From Marinibaculum sp040216765 (GTDB lineage: Bacteria > Pseudomonadota > Alphaproteobacteria > Ferrovibrionales > Ferrovibrionaceae), in NCBI GenBank assembly GCA_040216765.1, contig JAVJON010000012.1, positions 1 through 64,000 on the forward strand: a stretch of 64,000 nucleotides of DNA, read 5' to 3'. This document shows positions 16,533 to 25,115 of this stretch, piece after piece. Under the pieces are notes generated by a model. It was not told where the DNA came from. It ran no database searches and was given only the letters and a program-made list of their open reading frames with translations. Within the stretch, counting starts at the first letter, position 1. The number at the start of each line of letters is the position of its first letter. Both the position numbers and the translations under genes were made by a program.

Positions 16533-17954
16533 TCAGGCGTCGTTCGCCAGCCGCAATCCCATCACCTGCCAGCGCTGGTGCGGGTAGAAGAAATTGCGAT
16601 AGCTGGGACGCACATGATCGTCGGGCGTGACACAGGAGCCGCCGCGCAGGGTCTGCTGGTTGCACATGAACTTGCCGTTATATTCGCCCACCGCACCTGC
16701 CGCGGGGCGGAACCCGGGATAGGGCGAATAGGCGGTCTGGGTCCATTCCCAGACATCGCCGAACATCTGCCGCGGCGCACCCTCGCCGCCATCGGGGGCG
16801 GCGCACGGCACCAGGGCCCCGCTGCCCAGCATATTGCCCTGCACCGCGCGGCCGCGCAGGGGGCTGCGTGTGGCATGGCCGGCGGCATGCTCCCATTCGA
16901 CCTCGGAGGGCAGCCGCGCGCCGGCCCAGCGCGCATAGGCATCCGCTTCGTAATAGCTGACATGGGCGACCGGCGCGGCGGGATCGACCCGGTGCCGCCC
17001 ACGCAGGGTGAGGGCCGTCCAGCTGCCCTGGCCGTCGTCCTGCCGCCAGTACTGCGGCGCCTGCCAGCCCTCCTCCTGCACCCGTGCCCAGCCGTCGGAC
17101 AGCCAGAGCTCCGGACGGCTGTAGCCGCCATCGTCGATGAAGGCGCACCAGTCCGCATTGCTGACCGGCCGCCGCGCCAGCCGGTAGGGGCGCAGCAGCG
17201 CGTCATGCCGCGGGCCCTCGCAGTCGAAGGCGAACCCGTTGCCGTCATGGCCGATCGGCACGATGCCGCCGGCGAACTCCACCCAGCCCGGGTCACGGCC
17301 CGGGTCGCGGCCCGGGTCGCGGGACGCATCGCGCGACGGCGCGGCCTCGGCATCGTCCCGCCGCAGGGCCCCCTCCAGGTAGGCGGGGTCCGTCGGATTG
17401 CAGGACAGCGCATGCAGGAGGTCGGTCAGCAGCAGCTCCTGATGCTGCTCCTCGTGATGCAGGCCGAGTTCTATGAGCGAGCGCAGCTCCGAATTGCCTT
17501 CGGCACGGCCGGCGATCAGCGCCTGCATCGCATCGTCCACGTGCAGGCGGTAGTCGCAGACCCGCGCCACCGAGGGACGGGTGAGCATGCCGCGGGCCGG
17601 CCGGGGATGCCGGGCGCCGATCGCGTCGTAGTAGGAATTGAACAGGAACCCGAAATCCGGATCGAACAGCTTGTAGGCCGTGCCTTCCGGCTGCAGCAGG
17701 AAGGTCTCGAAGAACCAAGTGGTATGCGCCAGATGCCACTTCGCCGGGCTGGCATCGGGCATGCTCTGGACCACCATGTCCTCCGCCGACAGCGGCGCCG
17801 TAAGCTGCAGGCTGCGCCGCCGCACCGCGGCATAGCGCAGCGCCAGCGGCACGCCTTCGGTGCCGGCGCCGACGCGCTCGATCTCCATCGCGCCGCCCCC
17901 GGCATGGCCGGTCGCTGCGCCCTCTGGCTGTCGGGCTTCCGCGTGCTGCATCAT
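16533..17954 (-). CDS. egtB: Ergothioneine biosynthesis protein EgtB
   Basis: The 473-residue iron-dependent sulfoxide synthase catalyses oxidative C-S bond formation between hercynine and gamma-glutamylcysteine or cysteine. The N-terminal DinB-like half carries HLAHTTW (H74/H77) and the iron-binding H167-x3-H171-x-E173. The C-terminal half is the formylglycine-generating-enzyme fold, ending RGGSCVTP...RNFFYP. GGAGG sits 4 nt before tandem ATG codons, fixing the start at 17954 or 17951. Between the halves is an in-frame triplication encoding RDPG units. No egtD or egtC neighbour is present in the window. Confidence 0.9.
   Translation of the reverse strand: MMQHAEARQPEGAATGHAGGGAMEIERVGAGTEGVPLALRYAAVRRRSLQLTAPLSAEDMVVQSMPDASPAKWHLAHTTWFFETFLLQPEGTAYKLFDPDFGFLFNSYYDAIGARHPRPARGMLTRPSVARVCDYRLHVDDAMQALIAGRAEGNSELRSLIELGLHHEEQHQELLLTDLLHALSCNPTDPAYLEGALRRDDAEAAPSRDASRDPGRDPGRDPGWVEFAGGIVPIGHDGNGFAFDCEGPRHDALLRPYRLARRPVSNADWCAFIDDGGYSRPELWLSDGWARVQEEGWQAPQYWRQDDGQGSWTALTLRGRHRVDPAAPVAHVSYYEADAYARWAGARLPSEVEWEHAAGHATRSPLRGRAVQGNMLGSGALVPCAAPDGGEGAPRQMFGDVWEWTQTAYSPYPGFRPAAGAVGEYNGKFMCNQQTLRGGSCVTPDDHVRPSYRNFFYPHQRWQVMGLRLANDA
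17286..17321 (-). repeat. In-frame 12-nt tandem repeat in egtB
   Basis: Three consecutive copies of GCCCGGGTCGCG (the first has one change, A for G) encode RDPG repeated three times in the linker between the two EgtB domains. Confidence 0.75.
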
Positions 17955-18005
17955 CCGGCCTCCATTCCCGAACGGTCGTGGTTCCTGGTCTGCGCGGCGG
18001 CCCGG

Positions 18006-19346
18006 CTAGAGCGGGCGCACCGGCAGGGTCTCGACGAAGCGGCAGGGCTGTCCGATGCCCGGCGCCAGCAATTCGTCCTCGCGCATGACCACCCGGCCAC
18101 GGATCACCGTCATCACCGGCCAGCCCGTTACCGTCATGCCGGTGAAGGGCGACCAGCCGCATTTCGATTCCAACCAGCCCTCCTCGATGCGGCGGCTGGC
18201 ACGCAGATCGACGATGGTGAAATCCGCGTCGTTGCCCACCGCAATGCGTCCCTTTCCGGCTATGCCGTAGATCCGCGCCGGGCCATGGGCGGTCAGGTCG
18301 ACGAAGCGCTCCAGGCTTAACCGCCCGGCGGCAACATGGTTCAGCATCAGAGGCACGAGGGTCTGCACACCGGGCATGCCCGACGGCGATCCCGGATAGG
18401 CCTGGCCCTTTTCCTCCAGGGTATGCGGCGCATGGTCGGAGCCGATCACGTCGACCGTCCCGTCCGCCAGCGCCCGCCACAGGGCGTCGCGGTGCCGGCC
18501 GTCGCGGATCGGCGGGTTCATCTGCGCAAACGTGCCCAGCTCGGCATAGCAGTCCGGCGCCGCCAGGGTCAGATGCTGCGGCGTCACCTCCACGGTGGCC
18601 ATGTCCTTGAAGCCGGCGAGCAGCGCCATCTCGTCGGCCGTGGTGACATGAAGCACATGGACCCGGCGGCCCGCCGCTTCGGCCAGGTGCAGCAGCCGTC
18701 GCGTCGCGCGGATCGCCGTCTCCTCGTCGCGCCAGACCGGGTGGGTTTCCGGCCGGCCGGCAGCGGCCAGCCCCTTCCGGGCGGTCAGCCGCAGATCGTC
18801 CTCGGCATGGACCGCGATGCGCCGGGTGCCGCTGCGCAGCGCCCGCGCCAGGCCGCCATCGTCGGGCAGCAGCAGGCCGCCGGTCGAACTGCCCATGAAG
18901 ATCTTCACGCCGCAGACCCCGGGCAACCGCTCCAGCGCGCCCAGCAGCGACGCGTTCTCGCCGGTGGCGCCGACAAAGAAGGCGTGGTCCACATGGGCAC
19001 GGCCCCTGGCGCGGTCCAGCTTGTCCTCGATGGCCGCGGCATCGACCGTCTGCGGCGCGGTGTTCGGCATCTCGAAGACCGCCGTCACGCCACCCATGGC
19101 GGCGGCCCGGGTGCCGCTTTCCAGATCCTCCTTGTGGGTCGCGCCGGGTTCCCGGAAATGCACCTGGCTGTCGATCACGCCGGGCAGCACGGTGAGCCCG
19201 GCGACCGACAGCCGTTCCGCCGCATGGGCGGACGCCAGGTCGCCGATCGCGGCGATCCGCCCGTCGCGAATGCCGATCGCGGCCGCGCCGCGGCCCGCGG
19301 GGGTGACGATCTCGCCGTCGGTCAGCAGGAGGTCGAAATCAGCCAT
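18006..19346 (-). CDS. pyrC: Dihydroorotase-like amidohydrolase
   Basis: The 446-residue amidohydrolase-superfamily protein belongs to the class I dihydroorotase group, which interconverts carbamoyl-aspartate and dihydroorotate in pyrimidine synthesis. It has FREPGATHKED, MPNT, probable carboxylated lysine K148 (GVKIFMG), HAEDD, and GSDHAPH for the last metal-binding Asp. The first metal motif reads D59-S-Q-V-H63, so the first histidine of the usual H-x-H is glutamine. This variant is common in alphaproteobacterial relatives as I recall, but leaves true dihydroorotase activity open. Start at 19346; an alternative ATG is at 19355. It is followed by egtB. Confidence 0.82.
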   Translation of the reverse strand: MADFDLLLTDGEIVTPAGRGAAAIGIRDGRIAAIGDLASAHAAERLSVAGLTVLPGVIDSQVHFREPGATHKEDLESGTRAAAMGGVTAVFEMPNTAPQTVDAAAIEDKLDRARGRAHVDHAFFVGATGENASLLGALERLPGVCGVKIFMGSSTGGLLLPDDGGLARALRSGTRRIAVHAEDDLRLTARKGLAAAGRPETHPVWRDEETAIRATRRLLHLAEAAGRRVHVLHVTTADEMALLAGFKDMATVEVTPQHLTLAAPDCYAELGTFAQMNPPIRDGRHRDALWRALADGTVDVIGSDHAPHTLEEKGQAYPGSPSGMPGVQTLVPLMLNHVAAGRLSLERFVDLTAHGPARIYGIAGKGRIAVGNDADFTIVDLRASRRIEEGWLESKCGWSPFTGMTVTGWPVMTVIRGRVVMREDELLAPGIGQPCRFVETLPVRPL

Positions 19347-19416
19347 GGAGGCCATACCAGGTTGCGGAGGGGGAGGGCATCGGCAGCTCGCAGGACGGTG
19401 GGTCGGGACGGCCGTT

Positions 19417-20622
19417 TCAGGACCGCAGGGCTTCGATCGGGTCCAGGCGGGATGCCTGCAGCGCCGGATAGTAACCAAAGAAGATGCCCACGATCACCGA
19501 AACGACAAGCCCCAGCAGCACCGCCGTTTCCGAAACGATGAAGCCATAGCCCTGTGACGTGGCGAAGGCATAGGACGCGCCGATTCCCAGGACGCAGCCG
19601 ATGATCCCGCCGAAGAACGACAGCACCATCGACTCCACCAGGAACAGCATCTGGATGTCGAGCGGGCGGGCGCCGATCGCCATGCGCAGGCCGATCTCGT
19701 GCCGCCGCTCGCTGACCGAGACGATCATGATGTTCATCACGCCGATGCCGCCGACGATCAGCGAGATGCTGCCGATCGCGCCCAGCAGCAGGGTGAACAT
19801 CTGCGCCTGCGCCTCCATCTGCTGGATCAGCTGTTGCGCGGTCTGGATCTGCGCGCTGCGTGGCGGCTGCATGCCCTGGAAGTAGCTGTCGATCGCGTGG
19901 ACGACGGCTTCGCGTTCCCTGGTCGAGGCCATCCGGCCGATGATGTTCGTGACGCCTTCGAAATTGCCGAGCCGGGGCGTCGCCTCCGCCGGGATGAAGA
20001 TCGAGCCGTCGATATAGACCGGGATCATCGGGCTTTGCGCATAGCTGTCCAGGATCCCGACGACGGTGAAGGGCAGGCTGCCGATCAGGATGGTATCGCC
20101 GGGCCGTGGCGGCGGGACCGGCGGCCCGTCGCCGCCCGGTTGCAGGGTTCGCTTGTAGACATTGCTGCCCAGCACGGCGAACGGGCGGTTGCCGTCGAAC
20201 GGCGAGATGAAGCGCCCGTCGCTGACAGTCACCTTGGCGACCTCGGCGAACTCCCAGGTGGCGCCGGTGACGATGCCCTGCAGGTTGACATCCCTGTAGC
20301 GGGTGGTGCCGCCGGACTGGACGATCGGCGCCGAGATCGTCAGCAGCGGCACCTGGTCCTGGAACGCCTCGAAATCGGCAAAGCCGAAGGGGCCGGCATC
20401 GCGGCCCGAGGCATGGCCGACACCCACCGTGACGATGTCGGTCCCCATCTTCTCGAAGGAGCGCAGGGCCTCTACGGCGACGATCTTGCCCACGTTCATC
20501 ATGGCGATCACCGACGAGGTGCCGATCACCAGGCCGATCAGCGCCAGCACGGTGCGCTGCTTCGACGCCGCGAAGTTGCGCAGCGCCTCGGCGAGCAGCT
20601 GAAGGACGACGGTGAGGGTCAT
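19417..20622 (-). CDS. MacB/FtsX-type ABC transporter permease
   Basis: The 401-residue permease has the MacB topology: one N-terminal helix (about 22-45, LIGLVIGTSSVIAMMNVG), a large periplasmic domain (about 50-270), and three C-terminal helices containing SLIVGGIGVMNIM and the FtsX-domain signature region RRHEIGLRMAIGARP. Such transporters extrude macrolides, peptides or lipoproteins by mechanotransmission. Its ATPase gene lies 8 nt upstream on the same strand. A periplasmic adaptor and TolC-like gene are found 2.7-5 kb away on the other side of an MFS gene. Confidence 0.88.
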   Translation of the reverse strand: MTLTVVLQLLAEALRNFAASKQRTVLALIGLVIGTSSVIAMMNVGKIVAVEALRSFEKMGTDIVTVGVGHASGRDAGPFGFADFEAFQDQVPLLTISAPIVQSGGTTRYRDVNLQGIVTGATWEFAEVAKVTVSDGRFISPFDGNRPFAVLGSNVYKRTLQPGGDGPPVPPPRPGDTILIGSLPFTVVGILDSYAQSPMIPVYIDGSIFIPAEATPRLGNFEGVTNIIGRMASTREREAVVHAIDSYFQGMQPPRSAQIQTAQQLIQQMEAQAQMFTLLLGAIGSISLIVGGIGVMNIMIVSVSERRHEIGLRMAIGARPLDIQMLFLVESMVLSFFGGIIGCVLGIGASYAFATSQGYGFIVSETAVLLGLVVSVIVGIFFGYYPALQASRLDPIEALRS

Positions 20623-20630
20623 CGGCGCGG

Positions 20631-21350
20631 TCAGCCGCCTGCCGCGGCGGCAGCCTGGCGGTGCTGGAACTCGCCCTCGTCGTCGACCAGCAGCCCGTCC
20701 CGCACGACCAGCCGCCGGTCGCAGGCCTGCGCCACCGCCGGGTCGTGGGTGATGATGACGACGGTCAATCCCTGTTCCCGGTTCAACTGGCGGAACAGGG
20801 TCAGGATCTCGTCCCCCACACGCGTGTCCAGCGCGCCGGTCGGCTCGTCCGCCAGCAGCAGTTCGGGATCGCCGACGATCGCCCGGGCGATCGCGACGCG
20901 CTGCGCCTGGCCGCCGGACATCTCCGAAGGCCGGTGGTGGGCGCGCTCGGCCATGTCGACCTTCTCCAGCGCCGCCAGGGCGCGCACCATCATCTCGCGC
21001 CGCGGCGCCTGGCGGTAGAACAGCGGCAGGCCGACATTCTCCTGCGCCGTCACCTTCTTCAGCAGATGATAGGACTGGAAGACGAAGCCGATGGACCGGT
21101 TGCGGATCCGCGCCATGTCGTTCGGCCCCAGTTCGGCGACGGTCCGGCCCTGGATCCGGTAGGTCCCCGCGGATGGCTTGTCGAGCAGCCCGATGATGTT
21201 CATCAGGGTCGACTTGCCGGAGCCGGACTGGCCCATGATGGAGACCATCTCGCCCTTGTCGACCGCGAAGGAGATGCCCTTCAGCACATCCAGGGCGATC
21301 TCGCCGGTGTGGTAGGTCTTGCGGATGCTCTCGAGCTCGAAAAGCGCCAT
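20631..21350 (-). CDS. MacB/LolD-type ABC transporter ATP-binding protein
   Basis: The 239-residue ATPase has Walker A GQSGSGKST (about 39-47), Q-loop FVFQSYHLLKKVTAQEN, signature SGGQAQRVAIARA, and Walker B LLLADEPTGALD with switch His in ITHDP, all typical of the MacB/LolD subgroup. The C-terminus is a short Ala-rich tail. It precedes its permease by 8 nt, forming a two-gene operon separate from the adaptor and outer membrane genes. The substrate is unknown. Confidence 0.9.
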   Translation of the reverse strand: MALFELESIRKTYHTGEIALDVLKGISFAVDKGEMVSIMGQSGSGKSTLMNIIGLLDKPSAGTYRIQGRTVAELGPNDMARIRNRSIGFVFQSYHLLKKVTAQENVGLPLFYRQAPRREMMVRALAALEKVDMAERAHHRPSEMSGGQAQRVAIARAIVGDPELLLADEPTGALDTRVGDEILTLFRQLNREQGLTVVIITHDPAVAQACDRRLVVRDGLLVDDEGEFQHRQAAAAAGG

Positions 21351-21483
21351 GGCGGAATTATCGACGCCCGCCGGGCCGATGGAAAGTGTCCGCCGTCCGG
21401 CGGTGCGCAGCCCGCTCTTTGCCGCGCAATCACGCCCCGACTATCATCGGGCCGGGGCAGCGAGGTGACGGTGCGGGCTTGGC

Positions 21484-21834
21484 GTGACAGGGGGGCAGAC
21501 AACAGGCGGGCCGGGAGGCGGGCCGGGCGGCCGGCAGCCGGCGCACCGGGGACCGGCCGGCAGCCGCGATGCCGCGCGGGCGCGCTGCCGCCGCCGCCGT
21601 GCCGCCGGCCTGGTGCTGGCCTGCCTTGCCGTCGCCGCGACCGGCTGCGGCGGCAACGTGATCACCCGCCTGTCAACAACCTGGGTCGATGTCCGGCCGA
21701 ATCCGACCGCTCTCGATTCGGCCCGGCGCGCCTGCGGCGAAGAAGCCGGCCGGCCGGGCGCGTCCGCCGACATCTTCGACTATTGCATGCGCCGCCATGG
21801 GTGGGTCGCGATGAGCGACCCGTTGCTGGACTGA
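21484..21834 (+). CDS. Small putative outer-membrane lipoprotein
   Basis: The 116-residue product has an arginine-rich segment (35-39), a hydrophobic core and a lipobox LAVAATGC with acylated cysteine at about residue 55. The mature part is about 60 residues with two further cysteines that could form a disulfide. The Gly/Pro-rich first 30 residues are odd for a signal peptide, and translation may begin further downstream at a non-ATG codon. No family is recognised. The MFS gene follows after 57 nt. Confidence 0.5.
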   Translation: MTGGQTTGGPGGGPGGRQPAHRGPAGSRDAARARCRRRRAAGLVLACLAVAATGCGGNVITRLSTTWVDVRPNPTALDSARRACGEEAGRPGASADIFDYCMRRHGWVAMSDPLLD

Positions 21835-21891
21835 CCCGGCGCCGGGCGGAGGGACGGGATTCCCCGCAATGAGCAAAGGATTTCCTGAGGC

Positions 21892-23286
21892 ATGAGCCGG
21901 ATCGTCATCGCATCGGTCCTCCTCGGCATCGCGGCCGGCTTTGCCTATGCCGCGACGACCGAGCTGGTCGACCTCGCCCGGACGGCGGCGGGGACCTCCG
22001 GCTTCGTGATCGGCATCCTGGCGACCTCGGTGCCGGTCGCCGCCTTCGGCGGCGCCCTGCTGGGCGGCCCGCTGGCGGAGATCGTGGGTCGCCGCTGGGC
22101 CCTGATCGTCTGCGCCGCGTTCCTGGTCCTGGGCAGCCTGCAATCGGCGCTGGCCGGGTCCGTGAGCGACCTGGCGCTGGGCCGCCTGGTGCTGGGTGCC
22201 GGCATCGGCCTGGCCTGGGTCTCCGCGCCGATGCTGCTGTCGGAATGCGCCAGGGCGGAGACCCGCGGCCGCATGGTCACCCTGTTCTTCGTCGGCATGG
22301 CCACCGGCATCCTGGCCATGGCCATCCTGCAGGCCATCGTCGACTATGCCGAAATCTGGCGGGAGGCGTTCTGGCTCGCCTGCGCCCTGGCTCTGGCCGC
22401 CCTGTGCGCCGCCTGGTTCTGCCCGCGCTCGCCCTACTGGCTGTTCCTCCGCGGCGATCACGACGCGGGCCGGGCGGCACTGGCACGGCTCGGCTGGCCG
22501 GACGCACTGGCGACGCCCAAGGCCGGCAAGATCGTCGAGACCGTGCGCAAGGGCGAGCGGCTGACCCTGCTGTCGCCGGTGGTGCGCCCGGTGCTGCTGC
22601 TGACCGGCGCGCTGATGCTGATGGACCAGGTGACCGGCAGTTCCAACATCCTGTTCAACCAGTCGCTGATCCCGGGCATGGAGGGGCGGCAGTACCAGCT
22701 GCTGGTCGCGGCAGGCAACCTGGCGACGACCCTCCTGGTCTTTGCCCTGATCGACCGGGTCGGCAGGCGCCTGCTTCTGCTGCTCGGCCTGGTGGCGGTG
22801 GCCATCGCCATGCCGGCGATGGGCGGCGCGCTGGCCTTTGTCGACTCGCCGCTGGTCCAGGGCGCGATCGTCGCCGTCGCGGTCTGCGCGATCACCCTGA
22901 GCCTGGGCCCGATCCCGGTGCTGCTGACCTGCGAACTGATGCCCCTGCATGTCCGCACCATGGGCATCCCGGTCATCCTGTCGCTGAATTTCCTGTTCGA
23001 CGTGCCCATCGTCTTCAGCTACCAGGCCGCCGCGAGCGATCTGGGCGATGCGTCGCTGTTCCTGGCCTATGGCGTGGCGACCCTGATCGGCGTGGCGCTG
23101 CTGTGGCGGGTCGTGCCCGATCCCAGGCGACTCTCGCTGGAGCATATCGAGCGGTATATCGCCAGCGGCCGGCCGATCCGCGGTCTTCGCGCGGACCGCG
23201 GCGCCCCCGATGGCTTCCCCGCTTCCGGCCCGGTTTCCGGGGCGGCGGCGGCCGGCACCGAGCCGGTCCTGGGACGCCGGGCATGA
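21892..23286 (+). CDS. MFS transporter, sugar-porter-like
   Basis: The 464-residue transporter has twelve predicted helices. The loop 2-3 motif reads GGPLAEIVGRRWAL (variant of G-x-x-x-D-R-x-G-R-R), ETRGR follows helix 4, and a DRVGRR-type repeat occurs in the second half, as in the sugar porter branch. The C-terminus is a 40-residue cytoplasmic tail. The substrate is not predictable. Its stop overlaps the start of the PAS-adaptor gene (ATGA), strongly suggesting that the two proteins are made and perhaps work together. Confidence 0.85.
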   Translation: MSRIVIASVLLGIAAGFAYAATTELVDLARTAAGTSGFVIGILATSVPVAAFGGALLGGPLAEIVGRRWALIVCAAFLVLGSLQSALAGSVSDLALGRLVLGAGIGLAWVSAPMLLSECARAETRGRMVTLFFVGMATGILAMAILQAIVDYAEIWREAFWLACALALAALCAAWFCPRSPYWLFLRGDHDAGRAALARLGWPDALATPKAGKIVETVRKGERLTLLSPVVRPVLLLTGALMLMDQVTGSSNILFNQSLIPGMEGRQYQLLVAAGNLATTLLVFALIDRVGRRLLLLLGLVAVAIAMPAMGGALAFVDSPLVQGAIVAVAVCAITLSLGPIPVLLTCELMPLHVRTMGIPVILSLNFLFDVPIVFSYQAAASDLGDASLFLAYGVATLIGVALLWRVVPDPRRLSLEHIERYIASGRPIRGLRADRGAPDGFPASGPVSGAAAAGTEPVLGRRA

Positions 23287-25094
23287 CCGGGGACGCGGCG
23301 GAGGAACTGCTGCAGCGCGACGATGTCGGGATCGTCCTGGTGCGCAACGCCGATGGCGTGATTCTGCAGTGCAACGCCCGGGCGGCCGCCCTTCTGGGAC
23401 TGTCCAGGGACCGGCTGGTGGCGCATCGGCTGACCGATGTGGGCGGCCCCTATGCGGCATTCGCCGCCGCAGCGCATGGCCCCCAGGCCGTGCCGACCAA
23501 CGACACCTGCCAGGTCGACCTGGCCGGACGCGGCCTGCTGGAGGTCAGCCGCATCGCGACCGACCATGACCATATGGCGGTCTGCATCGCGCCGGCCGGC
23601 GCTGCCGCCGCCCGCGCTGCCGGGGCTGAGGGGGCTGAGGGGGCTGACGGGGCTGACAGGCCGGCCCCGACCGGCGATGACGGCGCGCGCCGCATCGCGG
23701 AGGCCTATCGGCGCAGCGTCGCGGAGAACCGGGAGCTGCGCACGGCCGCGACCCTGGGCAACCGGTCCAGGATCATGGCGACCGCGGCCGTGATCGGCAT
23801 CTTCCTGTTCGTCGGCGGCTGGTCCTGGATGGCCACCCGGATGAATGTCCGTGACCTGGACCATGTCCTGGGTCTGGACGGCGGCGGCGTGCAGACCGGC
23901 ATCCAGACCATGCAGGTCGCGCCACGGCCGCTGACCAATGCGATCAACCTGACCGGCACCCTGGATCCGGGCCGCGTGGTCAACCTGGTGGCGCCCTTCG
24001 CCGGCCAGATCAAGAGCATCGACTTCAGCTATGGCGCCCGGGTCGACAAGGGCAAGGTGCTGCTGACCCTGGATACCGACGATGTCGAGGTGCAGTTGCG
24101 CGATGCGGAAACCGCACTGATCCAGGCGCGGCAGAAGCTGGAGGAGGTGCAGAGCTGGCAGACCAGCTCCACCGTCGCCTCGGCACAGCGGTCCCTGGAG
24201 CAGGCCCAGATGTCGCTGTCTCAGGCACAGCAGAACTACCGGCAGACCAAGGCGCTGTACGACAAGGGCATCGTCTCGCAGCAGGAGCTGACCTCGGCCG
24301 ACGGCACCTACCGCAATGCCCAGGTCTCCGTGACCGGGGCCAAGGACGCCGTCCAGGCCGCCCTCAAGCAGGGCGACAAGAATGCCCGGGAGGTCGCCAG
24401 GCTGACCTTCGAGAATGCGAAGTTCAAGTATGACCAGTTCCGGCGAAAGGTTTCCCAGGCGGTGATCAAGGCGCCGGTCAGCGGCATCGTGCTGCGCCCG
24501 GTCGACAGCCCCGGCGGCGGCGGTCGCGGCGGCAATGGCGGCGGGACGCCGCAGAACCTGGCCGTCGGCGCGCCGGTGTCCGACAACCAGATCCTGCTGT
24601 CGATCGGCGACCTGGAGACCCTTTCGATCTCCAGCGACGTCTCCGAATACAATATCGCCTCGATGAAGACGGGGCTGAAGGTCAATGTGACGAGCGATGC
24701 GCTGGCCGGCACGACCCTGCATGGCGAGGTGACCGCGGTTTCCTCGCAGGCCTCCTCCAGCGGCGGCGGGGTGCCGACCTTCGGCACCAAGGTCACCGTC
24801 AAATCGCTGGACGACGAGGCACGCAGGAATATCCGCGTGGGCATGTCGGCCAACCTGCAGGTGGTGATCTACGAGAACCCTTCGGCGCTGGTGGTGCCGT
24901 TCAACGCCGTGCTCGGCGGGCCGGGCGATGCCCGGGTGCTGGTGGTGGCGGGCACTGCGGATGCCAAGCCGAAACCGGTGCAGGTCGAGCTTGGCCAGCG
25001 CACGGCGAGCGGGATCGAGATCACGTCCGGCCTCAAGGCGGGCGATACGATCGTCACCAATGCCTCTCAGGCGACGGCCGAGGCCGGCGGCTGA
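23283..25094 (+). CDS. PAS domain fused to an HlyD/RND-type periplasmic adaptor
   Basis: The 603-residue protein has an unusual order. Residues 6-103 form a PAS domain (ELLQRDDVGIVLVRNADGVI, then ARAAALLGLSRD), followed by a low-complexity linker with GAE/GAD repeats (114-125). A single helix (about 164-185) leads to a membrane-fusion protein: barrel-sandwich hybrid halves (GTLDPGRVVNLVAPFAGQI; VIKAPVSGIVLRP), a long coiled coil (about 250-355) and a beta-barrel. The PAS domain would be cytoplasmic, the adaptor periplasmic. Adaptors bridge inner-membrane pumps to TolC. The sensory domain suggests ligand- or redox-gated efflux, which is inference. Its start overlaps the MFS stop. Confidence 0.88.
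   Translation: MTGDAAEELLQRDDVGIVLVRNADGVILQCNARAAALLGLSRDRLVAHRLTDVGGPYAAFAAAAHGPQAVPTNDTCQVDLAGRGLLEVSRIATDHDHMAVCIAPAGAAAARAAGAEGAEGADGADRPAPTGDDGARRIAEAYRRSVAENRELRTAATLGNRSRIMATAAVIGIFLFVGGWSWMATRMNVRDLDHVLGLDGGGVQTGIQTMQVAPRPLTNAINLTGTLDPGRVVNLVAPFAGQIKSIDFSYGARVDKGKVLLTLDTDDVEVQLRDAETALIQARQKLEEVQSWQTSSTVASAQRSLEQAQMSLSQAQQNYRQTKALYDKGIVSQQELTSADGTYRNAQVSVTGAKDAVQAALKQGDKNAREVARLTFENAKFKYDQFRRKVSQAVIKAPVSGIVLRPVDSPGGGGRGGNGGGTPQNLAVGAPVSDNQILLSIGDLETLSISSDVSEYNIASMKTGLKVNVTSDALAGTTLHGEVTAVSSQASSSGGGVPTFGTKVTVKSLDDEARRNIRVGMSANLQVVIYENPSALVVPFNAVLGGPGDARVLVVAGTADAKPKPVQVELGQRTASGIEITSGLKAGDTIVTNASQATAEAGG
23622..23657 (+). repeat. In-frame 9-nt tandem repeat in the PAS-adaptor linker
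   Basis: Four copies of GGGGCTGAG or GGGGCTGAC encode GAE-GAE-GAD-GAD between the PAS domain and the transmembrane helix. Confidence 0.75.
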
Positions 25095-25115
25095 GCGGTC
25101 CCGAGGCCGGCGGGG

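Noticed and set aside
14453..16630. Plus-strand open frame of 725 codons opposite the penicillin-binding protein gene
   Set aside because: Antisense shadow of a gene with intact glycosyltransferase and transpeptidase motifs; the translation is His/Gln/Arg-rich with no domain.
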